DNA of 64,000 nt, taken from the NCBI RefSeq assembly GCF_042466685.1, contig NZ_CP170448.1, positions 1,550,001-1,614,000 of the forward strand, in the 5' to 3' direction. The notes under the pieces were generated by a model. That model made no database searches, was not told the origin of the DNA, and worked only from the letters and a program-made list of their open reading frames with translations. Position numbers and translations under genes: made by a program. This DNA comes from Vreelandella sp042466685 (GTDB lineage: Bacteria > Pseudomonadota > Gammaproteobacteria > Pseudomonadales > Halomonadaceae). How positions within the stretch are numbered: position 1 is the first letter of the stretch; each line of letters starts with the position of its first letter. This document shows, one piece after another, positions 1 to 8,738 of the stretch.

Positions 1-537
1 ATCTCCCGTGAAGCCGCGCGAGACTTCTCCGGGCGCAGCCATTTTGACTGGGGCTATCTCGACTTGGTGCGGCGCCTATGGCCCGACACCTTGATCGTTA
101 AAGGAGTGCTCAACCCTGATGATGCGGTACGTGCTCAGCAGGCGGGGGTTGAAGGCATTATTCTTTCCAATCATGGCGCTCGCCAATTGGATTGCACTAT
201 CTCCCCGCTCCAGGTACTACCAGAGATTAAGCGCCGGGTCAGTGATATTCCGATAATGATCGACAGCGGCTTCCGACGTGGCACGGACGTGATCAAGGCG
301 CTGTCCCTGGGGGCTGACTTTGTCTTTGTCGGGCGCCCCTTCAACTACGCCGCCGCCTGCGCGGGGCAGGCTGGCGTAGAGCATATTGCCGATCTTCTAC
401 AGCGTGAAGTTGAACGCAATATGGCGCTGCTGGGGCTGATCAGCCTCTCGCAGCTAGACCGTACCTGCCTCTACCAACCAACAGCCGGTGAAGTACCGCA
501 GTCATTGTCGCCCATGCACAAAAGCATCAGCGGATGA
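1..537 (+). CDS. FMN-dependent alpha-hydroxy-acid dehydrogenase (LldD/MdlB-like), 3' part
   Basis: The frame is open from base 1 and the start lies outside the window, so only the C-terminal ~178 residues are present. The SNHGARQLD motif carries the catalytic histidine of the glycolate oxidase/L-lactate dehydrogenase/mandelate dehydrogenase family (usually SNHGGRQLD). IDSGFRRGTDVIKAL and GADFVFVGRPF form the FMN phosphate-binding part of the TIM barrel. The family oxidises 2-hydroxy acids to 2-oxo acids and passes electrons to quinone or oxygen. The substrate cannot be told from this fragment. The gene is convergent with the LysR gene, with a repeat element between them. Family call is firm, substrate open. 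Confidence 0.88.
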   Translation: MSREAARDFSGRSHFDWGYLDLVRRLWPDTLIVKGVLNPDDAVRAQQAGVEGIILSNHGARQLDCTISPLQVLPEIKRRVSDIPIMIDSGFRRGTDVIKALSLGADFVFVGRPFNYAAACAGQAGVEHIADLLQREVERNMALLGLISLSQLDRTCLYQPTAGEVPQSLSPMHKSISG

Positions 538-577
538 AACTGAACCAAGGTGTAGATCCGTACAACCCCCATTTTTA

Positions 578-848
578 GTGCCACCGGGCGTCGTGCCGAC
601 GCCTCCCGCGGGTGCCTCATTCGCTCGTGCCTCGCGAGATTCGTTACCACGCGCTACGGTACGTGCTCGAAGCTGAACCTTTGGGTTTTCGTAGCGCGGC
701 GTAAGCGTCAGCGCACCCGCGGAAGCAGCGCGCAGCGGTGCCGGGGGTTGGCTGAAGTGCCAACGGGCGTCGTACTGCCGCCTCCCGCGGGTGCTTCAAA
801 CGCTCGCTGAGCTCACGTTCTCGTTATCACGCGCTACGGGATGTGCAT
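578..848. repeat. Halomonas-type intergenic repeat, copy R1 (two arms)
   Basis: Fills the 319-bp gap between the dehydrogenase and LysR genes. It contains the core words shared by all copies here: tagcgcggcgtaagc, gcacccgcgg, agcagcgcgcagcggtgccg, cgggcgtcgt, cctcccgcgggtgc and accacgcgctacgg. A left arm (cctcccgcgggtgcc to cacgcgctacgg) is followed by the core and a second right arm. The frames are open because of high GC, but no credible protein is seen. Related copies lie near 21.6-22.0, 27.6-28.0, 35.0-35.3, 51.3 and 62.3 kb. Confidence 0.8.
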
Positions 849-856
849 CTGTCTCA

Positions 857-1717
857 TCAAAGCCTAAACCCTTCAACAATATGCTCAGCTAAACTATCAA
901 TAATGGGTGATTGTGTAGAGGCGGTGCGCAATAGCACGATGGAGGATTCGGGTAATTCGGGAAAGCCCTCTTTTACACCCAGTATCTGCATATCAGCGGT
1001 CACTAAGCTGCGCATCCAGGCAGAAACGGCCAACCCCGCCCCAACAACGGCTTGCAGCGTTGCCAGGCTGGGGCTGCTGTAAGCAATTCGATAAGCTCGG
1101 TCTGCGCGGTCAAGCGCGTTGCAGGCATGGCGACGACAGAAGCAGGGGGCCTCAAACAGCGCAAGTGGCACCGGCGTCTGTAGATGAGTGCAGTGACTCT
1201 CAGCTGATACCCATACGGTAGCTTCACGCCTTAAAATCGTGCCAATCTCGTCGCCTATCTCCCGCGTCATAATAATTAGATCCAGGCTGCCTTGCGGCTG
1301 CTGGGATAGCACTGACGAGGGAGCGCAGTGGACATCCACGTCCACCAGCGGCCACGCCTGGGAAAAGGTTTTCAGAATGCCGGGCAAAAAGCGCATCACA
1401 TAGTCATCTGGCACGCCCAGGCGCACGCGGCCCACCATATCGGGCTGGCGCAACAACGTTAGGGCTTCCCCCTGCAGCGATAGAATCTTGCGCGCATAGC
1501 CAAGTAGCGTATGACCTTCACTGGTCAATAGCAGTTGGCGGTTTTGGCGTACAAACAGCGGGCGCTGAATAACATCCTCTTCCAGCCGCTTAATTTGCAT
1601 ACTCACAGCCGATTGAGTGCGGTTCACCGTTTGGGCGGCACGGGTGAAGCCGCCTTGATCGACAATCGCAACAAAGGTACGCAGTAGCTCGTGATCGATG
1701 GTGGGTAGCGTGGCCAT
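857..1717 (-). CDS. LysR-family transcriptional regulator
   Basis: A 286-residue LysR protein. The N-terminal winged helix-turn-helix is at about residues 5-65 (ELLRTFVAIVDQGGFTRAAQ, then SAVSMQIKRLEE), followed by the linker helix and a periplasmic-binding-like effector domain (GRVRLGVPDDY onward). The ATG at 1717 was chosen over an in-frame TTG nine bases upstream because the HTH begins a few residues later. It is divergent from the DUF1127 gene across about 120 bp, the usual geometry for a LysR regulator and a target. Neither ligand nor target can be deduced. Confidence 0.88.
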   Translation of the reverse strand: MATLPTIDHELLRTFVAIVDQGGFTRAAQTVNRTQSAVSMQIKRLEEDVIQRPLFVRQNRQLLLTSEGHTLLGYARKILSLQGEALTLLRQPDMVGRVRLGVPDDYVMRFLPGILKTFSQAWPLVDVDVHCAPSSVLSQQPQGSLDLIIMTREIGDEIGTILRREATVWVSAESHCTHLQTPVPLALFEAPCFCRRHACNALDRADRAYRIAYSSPSLATLQAVVGAGLAVSAWMRSLVTADMQILGVKEGFPELPESSIVLLRTASTQSPIIDSLAEHIVEGFRL

Positions 1718-1838
1718 AGATATCAATCTTTTTGATGTTTGTCATAAGGACTATTCGTTGGATTGATTTTAGGTGCTGCTCAATACTTCCTTCAACACTT
1801 ATTTACGACGCCGTTTCTGGCGGCGCAGGGAGGTTGAA

Positions 1839-2069
1839 ATGGATCGCTCGCTACACTGCTTGCAAAACCAACAGTGCCAGGTGGTTGAGGCGCCGCAATC
1901 AAGGGTCACCTGGCGGGAAAGGTTTTATCGCTGGCGCCAGCTTAATCGTGAGCGCAATGCCCTGCGTCATTTAAGCGATGACATGCTAAAAGATATTGGC
2001 ATGAGCCGCGACGCTGTTCAGCGTGAGTCGCGCCGGCCGTTTTGGGATGACCGGGGATGGCGGCGCTAA
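1839..2069 (+). CDS. DUF1127 small basic protein
   Basis: A 76-residue protein whose second half is a DUF1127 domain: arginine-rich helix WRERFYRWRQLNRERNALRHL followed by SDDMLKDIGMSR. DUF1127 proteins are small basic proteins; some members in other bacteria bind RNA or affect phosphate and carbon metabolism, but this one's role is unknown. The start was set at ATG 1839 because GGGAGG lies five bases upstream; a longer frame to 1773 has no ribosome-binding site. It is divergent from the LysR gene, which may control it. Confidence 0.82.
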   Translation: MDRSLHCLQNQQCQVVEAPQSRVTWRERFYRWRQLNRERNALRHLSDDMLKDIGMSRDAVQRESRRPFWDDRGWRR

Positions 2070-2148
2070 CGCCTAAGTCATGCCAGCCATGACGGGTTTG
2101 TGATACCTTGTTGGCACTAAAAAATGCTGCATGAGTTAGTTGCAATTT

Positions 2149-4506
2149 ATGGATGTCAATCAGCGTATTATTTCCCGCTTAGCCACTGAGCTAGGCGTAC
2201 GACCCGAGCAAGTATCCGCCACGGTGGAGCTACTGGACGGTGGCGCCACCGTGCCGTTTATTGCCCGCTACCGTAAAGAAGTCACTGGCGCGCTGGACGA
2301 TATTCAACTGCGCCAGCTAGATGAACGCCTGCGCTACCTGCGCGAGTTAGAAGAGCGGCGCGTAGCAGTACTTGCCGCCATTGAGGAGCAGGGCAAACTC
2401 GATGCCACGCTAAAAGCCAGCATTGACGCTGCTGAAACCAAGCAGCGGCTGGAAGATTTATACCTGCCGTTTAAGAAAAAACGCCGCACCAAAGCGCAAA
2501 TTGCTCGCGAAGCAGGGCTGGAGCCGCTGGCGGATGCGCTGCTGGCTGATCCCTCCCTTGATCCTGACAGCGAAGCGGCGAACTATCTGCGCCCGGCAGA
2601 GGGCGATATCCCCGCCATTGACGATGCCAAGGCTGCCCTGGATGGCGCCAAGCAGATCTTGATGGAGCGCTTTGCCGAAGACCCGGAGCTGATTGGCCAA
2701 CTGCGCGAACGGCTATGGCAAGAGGGCGAACTGAGTGCCCGCGTGCTGGAAGGCAAGCAGCAGGAGGGCGCCAAGTTCTCCGACTACTTTGAGCACGATG
2801 AGAAACTCGCCAAAGCGCCGTCACACCGTGCGCTGGCCATGTTCAGGGCGCGTAACGAAGGTGTACTGAGCCTCTCGATCCGCCTACCCGGCGAAGAGGA
2901 AGCCCCTGTCCATCCCGCTCAAGTCGCGATTGCCAAGCAGTTTGGTATCAGCGATCAGGGCCGCCCGGCGGATAAATGGTTAGCCGAAGTGGTGCGCTGG
3001 ACCTGGCGGGTGAAGCTTTACACAGCCCTGGAGACCGAGCTGCTGGGGCGTCTGCGGGAACAGGCCGAATTGACCGCGATAGAGGTGTTTGCGGCCAACC
3101 TAAAAGACCTGCTGCTGGCCGCACCGGCGGGGCAGAAAGTGACCCTTGCCATCGACCCCGGCCAGCGCACCGGCTGTAAGGTTGCGGTGATCGATGCCAC
3201 CGGGCAATTTGTCGATCACACCACTATCTATCCCCATGCGCCGCAAAACCAGTGGAATGAAGCCCTGAGTGTGCTGGCTAAGCTGGTAAAACAGCACGGC
3301 GTAGAGCTGATTGCGGTGGGCAACGGCACCGCCAGTCGCGAAACCGATAAGCTAGCGGGTGAACTACTCAAAGCACTGGCCCCCGCACACCGCTTAAGCA
3401 AAGTGATGGTCTCTGAGGCGGGCGCTTCGGTCTACTCCGCCTCTGAGTACGCCTCACGGGAAATGCCCGATTTAGATGTCACCGTACGCGGCGCGGTCTC
3501 CATCGGCCGCCGCCTGCAGGATCCGCTGGCCGAACTGGTGAAAATCGAGCCCAAGTCGATTGGCGTGGGCCAGTACCAGCACGATGTCTCCCAGGTGCAG
3601 CTCTCCCGCAGCCTGGAAGTGGTGATAGAGGACTGTGTTAACGCCGTAGGCGTCGATCTCAATACTGCCTCCAGCGCACTGCTTTCACGAGTGGCTGGCC
3701 TTAGCACGGCCTTGGCGGAAAATATCGTTGCCCAGCGCAACGTCAAAGGCGCCTTTAAAAGCCGTAAAGAGCTGCTGGAAGTCAGCCGCCTTGGTGCCAA
3801 AACTTTCGAGCAGTGCGCGGGCTTCCTGCGTATCCACAATGCTGACAACCCCTTGGATGCCAGCGCCGTGCACCCGGAAGCCTACCCACTGGTAGAGCGT
3901 ATCGCCAAGCAGAGCGGGCGTGAAGTACGCGGCTTGATTGGCGACAGCGTCGCGTTGAAAGCGTTAAAGCCCGCCGATTTTGCCGATGAACGTTTCGGCG
4001 TGCCCACCGTCAGCGATATCCTCAAAGAACTGGATAAGCCGGGCCGCGATCCTCGGCCTGAGTTTAAAGCGGCCGAGTTTCGTGAAGGTGTCGAAACCCT
4101 TAATGATCTCAAGCTTTCTATGGTGCTCGAAGGTACAGTCACCAACGTGACCCACTTCGGCGCTTTTGTGGATATCGGCGTTCATCAGGATGGCTTGGTA
4201 CATATCTCGGCGCTGTCTGATCGCTTTATCGATGACCCCCGCAGCGTGGTGAAGGCAGGTGATATCGTCACCGTTAAAGTGATGAGCATCGATATCCCTC
4301 GCAAACGGGTAGGTCTATCGATGCGCTTGGATGACCAGCCTGAGGCTGAAAACGGTGCCAATAAGCACAGTGGCTCGCCTAAAGATCAACACAGTGGTGC
4401 CCGTAAACCGGCTCGAAACCAGCGCAGCAACGCCAATAAAGCGGAAGCGCCGGAGCCTATGGGTGCGCTGGGCGCCGCGTTGTTGAAAGCGCGTGGCGGC
4501 AAATAG
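2149..4506 (+). CDS. tex: Tex, RNA-binding transcription accessory protein
   Basis: About 785 residues, the usual Tex length. Order: N-terminal helical region with VPFIARYRKE and LYLPFKKKRRTKA; a YqgF/RNase H-like domain near 325-450 (LAIDPGQRTGCKVAVID, VGNGTASRETD); a helix-hairpin-helix region near 500-560 (VDLNTASSALLSRVAGL); and an S1 RNA-binding domain near 650-720 (GTVTNVTHFGAFVDIGVHQDGLVHIS). The tail is polar and low in complexity. Tex binds nucleic acid and influences transcription and stress survival. ATG 2149 is preferred to TTG 2140 because homologues begin near MDVNQRI; neither has a clear ribosome-binding site. Confidence 0.95.
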   Translation: MDVNQRIISRLATELGVRPEQVSATVELLDGGATVPFIARYRKEVTGALDDIQLRQLDERLRYLRELEERRVAVLAAIEEQGKLDATLKASIDAAETKQRLEDLYLPFKKKRRTKAQIAREAGLEPLADALLADPSLDPDSEAANYLRPAEGDIPAIDDAKAALDGAKQILMERFAEDPELIGQLRERLWQEGELSARVLEGKQQEGAKFSDYFEHDEKLAKAPSHRALAMFRARNEGVLSLSIRLPGEEEAPVHPAQVAIAKQFGISDQGRPADKWLAEVVRWTWRVKLYTALETELLGRLREQAELTAIEVFAANLKDLLLAAPAGQKVTLAIDPGQRTGCKVAVIDATGQFVDHTTIYPHAPQNQWNEALSVLAKLVKQHGVELIAVGNGTASRETDKLAGELLKALAPAHRLSKVMVSEAGASVYSASEYASREMPDLDVTVRGAVSIGRRLQDPLAELVKIEPKSIGVGQYQHDVSQVQLSRSLEVVIEDCVNAVGVDLNTASSALLSRVAGLSTALAENIVAQRNVKGAFKSRKELLEVSRLGAKTFEQCAGFLRIHNADNPLDASAVHPEAYPLVERIAKQSGREVRGLIGDSVALKALKPADFADERFGVPTVSDILKELDKPGRDPRPEFKAAEFREGVETLNDLKLSMVLEGTVTNVTHFGAFVDIGVHQDGLVHISALSDRFIDDPRSVVKAGDIVTVKVMSIDIPRKRVGLSMRLDDQPEAENGANKHSGSPKDQHSGARKPARNQRSNANKAEAPEPMGALGAALLKARGGK

Positions 4507-4611
4507 TCGCGTGCCCTGGATGCGAAGGTGTCTTGAAAAAACGATCGTTGCCGCCATATCCTGTTTTCTGTTTTTGAATCAGCGATGATGGCGATGCCAC
4601 CTGACTACACC

Positions 4612-4634
4612 AAGGCCCGCTCACGGCGGGCTTT
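4612..4634 (+). terminator. Hairpin between tex and gshA
   Basis: AAGGCCCGC and GCGGGCTTT pair around the loop tcacg. The T-run is short (CTTTACT), so it is a weak terminator or attenuator. It ends directly before the gshA ribosome-binding site (AAGGAG, 4641-4646). Confidence 0.45.
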
Positions 4635-4654
4635 ACTGACAAGGAGTGTTCACC

Positions 4655-6298
4655 TTGCCTGAACCACTCACTGTGCCATCCGCGCTGACCGCGCAAGTCG
4701 AGCGCCTGATCCCCAGTGCGCGCCTTGGACGGTTGGGCCGCCTGCGGCGTGGACTTGAAAAAGAGGGGCTGCGGGTTGATGCCAATGGCCACATCGCCCA
4801 AACGCCGCACCCGCATGCCCTGGGCTCCAAGTTAACCCACCCGCATATCACCACGGACTATTCAGAGTCACTGTTAGAGTACATTACGCCGGTTTACTCT
4901 CAGCCGGGCGAAGCGCTCTGTTTTCTGTCTGATCTGCACACCTTTACCTACCACCACTTGGAAAACGAGTGGATCTGGCCCGGCAGCATGCCATCAAGGC
5001 TCTCTGGCAATGACAGCGTGCCAATTGCCGACTATGGCACCTCCAATGTCGGCACCATGAAGCATGTCTACCGCAAAGGGTTGGACATGCGCTATGGCCG
5101 CATCATGCAAGCAATTGCCGGTGTTCATTACAATGTATCGCTGCCGGATGATATGTGGCACGCCTTGCGAGAGCTTGAGAAAGCCACCAATATCCCGTTC
5201 AACGATTACCGCTCCACCCGCTATTTCGGCATGATTCGCCACTTCCGCCGCCATAGCTGGCTGCTGCTCTACCTGTTTGGCGCTTCCCCGGCCATTGATA
5301 AGAGCTTTTTGCCTGACGGGCAGAAAGTGCCCGAAAAGCTGCAGTCGCTTAGTGACGATACGTACTTTGCCCCCTATGCAACGACGCTACGTATGTCGGA
5401 TCTGGGTTATCAAAACAAAGTACAGTCACAGCTTAAAATCTGTTTTAACTCGCTCTCTAACTACGTGAACACCCTCCGTCACGCCATCTCTTCCCCGTGG
5501 CCCGACTATGAAAAAATGGGTGTTAACGTGGATGGCGAGTGGCGTCAGTTAAACGCCAATATTCTGCAGATCGAAAACGAGTACTACAGCGATATTCGCC
5601 CCAAGCGAGTCGCCAAGCACAACGAAACCCCCAGCCAGGCCCTTGAAGCCCGCGGCGTGGAGTACATCGAAGTGCGCTGTTTGGACTTGAATCCCTTCGA
5701 TCCTCTCGGCGTCACTGAAGATCAAATGCGTTTTGTAGACACTTTCTTGATGTGGTGTCTACTTAGCGACAGCCCTTGGATCTCCGACGAAGAGTGTGAC
5801 CGTCTGGATGACAACCGTCGCTGGGTGGTTGAGCGTGGCCGCGATCCGGAACTGCAGTTATTCAACCACGGTGAAACCACCTCGGTGCGTGAGTGGGGCG
5901 AACAGATATTTGCCGAGATGGGCGAGGTTGCCCGCCTGCTGGACGCAGTCGAAGAGGGCACACCCCATGCCGATGCACTGGCAAGCCTAGCGCCACGTTT
6001 GGCTGACCCTTCGCTCACGCCATCAGCCCAGGTACTCGAGCGTCTAAAAGCGAACGGTGGATCACTCAGCGATTTGATGCTTAGCCTGGCCAAAGAGCAG
6101 GAGGCGCAGTTAAAAGCTGCCCCCATGCAGCGCTGTCGGGAAGCACTGTTAGCCCAGTTGATTGAGACCTCCCACCAACAGCAGCACGATATCGAAGCCG
6201 CTGACCAAGAGACCTTTGAAGAATTTTTACAGGTCTACTTCACCAAAGCTCGTGAGTCCCGCGCTCTTTCAGCGCTGCCATCTGAGGTTCGTCAATGA
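4655..6298 (+). CDS. gshA: Glutamate-cysteine ligase
   Basis: About 547 residues, a proteobacterial type-1 GshA. It makes gamma-glutamylcysteine from glutamate, cysteine and ATP, the first step of glutathione synthesis, in the cytoplasm. Recognisable segments are GLEKEGLRVDANGHIAQTPHP near the N terminus (ATP/glutamate site), ITTDYSESLLEYITP and DMRYGRIMQAIAGVHYNVSLP. TTG 4655 is proposed as start because AAGGAG (4641-4646) lies eight bases upstream; the frame also opens at GTG 4646, but that codon overlaps the Shine-Dalgarno. It overlaps dsbB by four bases, so the two are translationally coupled. Confidence 0.93.
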   Translation: MPEPLTVPSALTAQVERLIPSARLGRLGRLRRGLEKEGLRVDANGHIAQTPHPHALGSKLTHPHITTDYSESLLEYITPVYSQPGEALCFLSDLHTFTYHHLENEWIWPGSMPSRLSGNDSVPIADYGTSNVGTMKHVYRKGLDMRYGRIMQAIAGVHYNVSLPDDMWHALRELEKATNIPFNDYRSTRYFGMIRHFRRHSWLLLYLFGASPAIDKSFLPDGQKVPEKLQSLSDDTYFAPYATTLRMSDLGYQNKVQSQLKICFNSLSNYVNTLRHAISSPWPDYEKMGVNVDGEWRQLNANILQIENEYYSDIRPKRVAKHNETPSQALEARGVEYIEVRCLDLNPFDPLGVTEDQMRFVDTFLMWCLLSDSPWISDEECDRLDDNRRWVVERGRDPELQLFNHGETTSVREWGEQIFAEMGEVARLLDAVEEGTPHADALASLAPRLADPSLTPSAQVLERLKANGGSLSDLMLSLAKEQEAQLKAAPMQRCREALLAQLIETSHQQQHDIEAADQETFEEFLQVYFTKARESRALSALPSEVRQ

Positions 6299-6795
6299 TT
6301 CTGCACTCCTTTCGCTCGGTGGCGCTAGCCGGTTTAGCCTTCTGCGTTCTAATGATGGCGGTAGCCCTGGGCTTAGAGCATATCGGCGGTTATGAACCCT
6401 GCCCGCTGTGTATCTTTCAGCGCGTAGCGGTGATCGCTGCGGGTATCGTATTCGCCATAGCCGCTATCCATAGCCCGGCAGGGCGAGGTGGTAAAGTTGT
6501 TTATGGGCTGCTTGCGTTGGTCGCGGTGGGAACTGGGGCCTTTATCGCCGGCCGCCATGTGTGGTTGCAGGGCTTGCCCGCCGATGAAGTGCCTTCCTGT
6601 GGCCCTGGGCTGGATTACATGATGGATATTCTGCCCATGCAGGACGTCGTTGCCATGGTGCTAACGGGGTCTGGCGAGTGCGCCAATATCGATTTCTCCT
6701 TGCTAGGTCTCTCACTACCTGCCTGGACGTTGATCGGTTTTGCCATTCTGGCAATCGCCCCGCTGCGTATGCTGTTGATGAAAAGCCGGGGTTAG
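6295..6795 (+). CDS. dsbB: Disulfide bond formation protein B
   Basis: A 166-residue inner-membrane protein with four hydrophobic helices. The first periplasmic loop carries the CPLC pair (YEPCPLCIFQR). The second has the cysteine pair VPSC and GEC about 26 residues apart (PSCGPGLDYMMDILPMQ...). DsbB reoxidises DsbA and passes electrons to quinone. Its ATG overlaps the gshA stop (ATGA), linking thiol synthesis and periplasmic disulfide formation in one transcript. Confidence 0.94.
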   Translation: MILHSFRSVALAGLAFCVLMMAVALGLEHIGGYEPCPLCIFQRVAVIAAGIVFAIAAIHSPAGRGGKVVYGLLALVAVGTGAFIAGRHVWLQGLPADEVPSCGPGLDYMMDILPMQDVVAMVLTGSGECANIDFSLLGLSLPAWTLIGFAILAIAPLRMLLMKSRG

Positions 6796-6822
6796 TAGGG
6801 CATCAGCGATAAGGAGCGTGCC

Positions 6823-7689
6823 ATGCTTTATCAACATTTTGCGACTCAGGAAGAGATCGACCGCGCCTACGACCCGATGATGGGGCGAGACCCGGCGGTG
6901 TTGGTAAAGGCATGGCGTGAGCGTAGCGAGACTTCTCGCGCGCGCCACCGGGTAAGTCTAGATGTCCCTTACGGGCCTTCGCTTACTGAACGGATGGATA
7001 TCTTTCATGCCGATGCGCCTGATACCGATAACCCACAAGCCCCCGTGCACGTATTTTTCCACGGCGGCTACTGGCGCTCACTGAGTCACCGTGAATTTAG
7101 CTTTATCGTCGATGATTTGGTCAAATCCGGTATCACGGTGGCAGTGGTTAATTACGCACTCTGCCCCCAGGTTCGTTTTAGTGAGCTAGTGCGTCAGGCG
7201 CAGGCAGCCGTGGCCTATGTTTATCGCCATGCCGCTGAGCTAGGCGTTGACCCGGAGCAGTTGAGTATTTCGGGGCATTCGGCGGGTGGGCATCTCTGTG
7301 CCATGCTGATGTCAACGGATTGGCAAGGCATCTTTGGCTTACCGAACCAACTGATTCGCGGCGCGCTATGTGTGAGCGGGCTCTACGACTTGCGACCCTT
7401 TCCCTGGTCGTGGCTGCAACCCAAGCTTCAGTTAACGGGCCGCGATGTACAGGATTTCAGTCCGCTATGGCAGCCGTGCCGAGTGGCTGCACCGATAAAG
7501 TTGGTAGCAGGGGCCTTAGAGTCAGAAGAGTTTGCGCGGCAGATGAGTTGCTATGCTGAGCATGTGAGCGAGCAAAGCCAAACGGTCACCCAGCAGCTAC
7601 TCCCCAACGACGATCACTTCTCGATTCTTGAGCACTATCTTAATGATGGTTGTTTTGTTGAGTGGATCAAAGGGTTTCATGGGTTATAA
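6823..7689 (+). CDS. Alpha/beta-hydrolase with HGGYW motif (kynurenine formamidase-like esterase)
   Basis: A 288-residue alpha/beta-hydrolase. The oxyanion-hole motif HGGYW (in VFFHGGYWRSL) and the nucleophile elbow GHSAGG are clear; the catalytic histidine is probably in NDDHFSILE near the C terminus. HGGYW is typical of the eukaryotic-type arylformamidase/kynurenine formamidase branch and related carboxylesterases. Activity on N-formylkynurenine would fit the nearby anthranilate-type cluster, since kynurenine breakdown yields anthranilate, but the gene is on the opposite strand and no kynureninase is in the window. A good ribosome-binding site (AAGGAG) precedes ATG 6823. Confidence 0.8.
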   Translation: MLYQHFATQEEIDRAYDPMMGRDPAVLVKAWRERSETSRARHRVSLDVPYGPSLTERMDIFHADAPDTDNPQAPVHVFFHGGYWRSLSHREFSFIVDDLVKSGITVAVVNYALCPQVRFSELVRQAQAAVAYVYRHAAELGVDPEQLSISGHSAGGHLCAMLMSTDWQGIFGLPNQLIRGALCVSGLYDLRPFPWSWLQPKLQLTGRDVQDFSPLWQPCRVAAPIKLVAGALESEEFARQMSCYAEHVSEQSQTVTQQLLPNDDHFSILEHYLNDGCFVEWIKGFHGL

Positions 7690-7711
7690 GAACACGCCTT
7701 AGTTCTGAGTG

Positions 7712-7859
7712 GAACGCAATAGCCTTCCGCGGGGGCGCTGTGAACCCATCCCTGGGCGCTACTTTCGCCATCTGACCGCCATGGATGGCGGAAATGCCGG
7801 AATTGTCGGGAACACTTTCCGGCCATGGCGAAAGACCCCCGCTACAGGCTATTCCGTTC
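7712..7859. repeat. 148-bp palindromic element (MITE-like)
   Basis: The ends form an imperfect terminal inverted repeat: GAACGCAATAGCC then GCGGGGG on the left; CCCCCGC then GGCTATTCCGTTC on the right. Inside, CTTTCGCCAT (7762-7771) and ATGGCGAAAG (7825-7834) form a second perfect inverted pair. It fills the space between two convergent genes and contains no ORF. It may act as a bidirectional terminator or be a non-autonomous mobile element. Confidence 0.65.
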
Positions 7860-7891
7860 TTGTGCTTAGAGTTATCTCTCAGTAAGCAAGT

Positions 7892-8305
7892 TTATACAGC
7901 CGGAATAACCGCCGTCGCTTCGATTTCCACCTTAGCCTGATCCTCCACAAGCCCCGCTACCTGCACCATGGTCATCGCCGGGAAATGCTTGCCAAGTACC
8001 TCGCGATAAGCGCCGCCCACCTCCTTAAGCCGGGCCAAATACTCCCGCTTGTCGGTCACATACCAGGTTAAGCGGACGATATGCTCAGGGCCTGCACTGG
8101 CCTCTTTCAAGATCGCTACGATATTCTGCAGCGCCTGGTTCACTTGAACGACAAAGTCATCGCTTTCAAATACCTGGTCGGCATTCCAACCAATCTGGCC
8201 GCCGACAAAAACCGTCTGGCCTGAAGCTAGCACGCCGTTAGCGTAGCCGATGGCTGGTTTCCAGTGGGAAGGGTGAAGAAGCTGATGAAAGTTGGCGTCA
8301 CTCAT
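7892..8305 (-). CDS. Rid (YjgF/YER057c/UK114) family protein
   Basis: A 137-residue Rid-fold protein, last gene of the aromatic-acid operon. The fold is clear: VFVGGQIGWN, VNQALQNIVAILKEAS, HIVRLTWYVTD and KVEIEATAV. The arginine of RidA that binds the substrate carboxylate (AR in FPARSCVEVA of E. coli) is replaced here (FPAMTMVQVA), so it does not belong to the canonical 2-imino-acid deaminase subgroup. Rid proteins without that arginine include 2-aminomuconate deaminases of aminoaromatic pathways. I infer that it acts on an amino/enamine intermediate of this pathway. It follows the thioesterase gene by 11 bp. Confidence 0.85.
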   Translation of the reverse strand: MSDANFHQLLHPSHWKPAIGYANGVLASGQTVFVGGQIGWNADQVFESDDFVVQVNQALQNIVAILKEASAGPEHIVRLTWYVTDKREYLARLKEVGGAYREVLGKHFPAMTMVQVAGLVEDQAKVEIEATAVIPAV

Positions 8306-8316
8306 GATGGCTATCC

Positions 8317-8724
8317 TTATAGGTTATCAACGGTAATATGCTGGCGTATTGCCTCTGTCCATGGCATCGGCTTACCGCTACTTAAATCCACAAATACCAA
8401 GGTTGAATCACTGGTTAGGCGCTTCTGCTCACCGCAGTAAGCGACAATCTGCAGCGTTACACTGCTGCGCCCCATAGACTGCACCCTTAACTCAAAGGTC
8501 AGCCGTTCACCCAGCCTGCTAGGTGCGTGAAACTGGGTGTCGATAGCGGCAGTGGGCACGCCCGTGCCGGTCTCCACATGCAGTTGGTTAAAGTCGTGGT
8601 GCACAACCTCCTCAAACCAATCCTCCACCACGGAGTTAATCATCTCGAAATAGCGGGGATAAAAAACGATCCCCGCTGGATCACAGTGCTGAAAACGCAC
8701 CTTCCGCTGAGTGGTAAAGGCCAC
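8317..8724 (-). CDS. Acyl-CoA thioesterase, 4-hydroxybenzoyl-CoA thioesterase family
   Basis: A 135-residue single hot-dog domain. The active-site segment HCDPAGIVFYPRYFEMIN matches the 4HBT/YbgC family, with the conserved Asp three residues before the Ile-Val-Phe-Tyr. Such enzymes hydrolyse aryl- or acyl-CoA thioesters. In this operon it could rescue CoA trapped in dead-end aminobenzoyl-CoA or ring-reduced thioesters. It lies 14 bp after livF and 11 bp before the Rid gene. Substrate is inferred only from context. Confidence 0.85.
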   Translation of the reverse strand: MAFTTQRKVRFQHCDPAGIVFYPRYFEMINSVVEDWFEEVVHHDFNQLHVETGTGVPTAAIDTQFHAPSRLGERLTFELRVQSMGRSSVTLQIVAYCGEQKRLTSDSTLVFVDLSSGKPMPWTEAIRQHITVDNL

Positions 8725-8738
8725 TACTTTTCTCCTCG

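Noticed and set aside
488..676. Open frame over the repeat after the dehydrogenase gene
   Set aside because: It lies in GC-rich repeat R1 and overlaps the real stop region; codon pattern and lack of a ribosome-binding site argue for chance.
6823..7689. Assignment of the hydrolase as a member of the anthranilate operon
   Set aside because: It is on the opposite strand and convergent with the operon, with a palindromic element between them; the kynurenine link is only suggestive.
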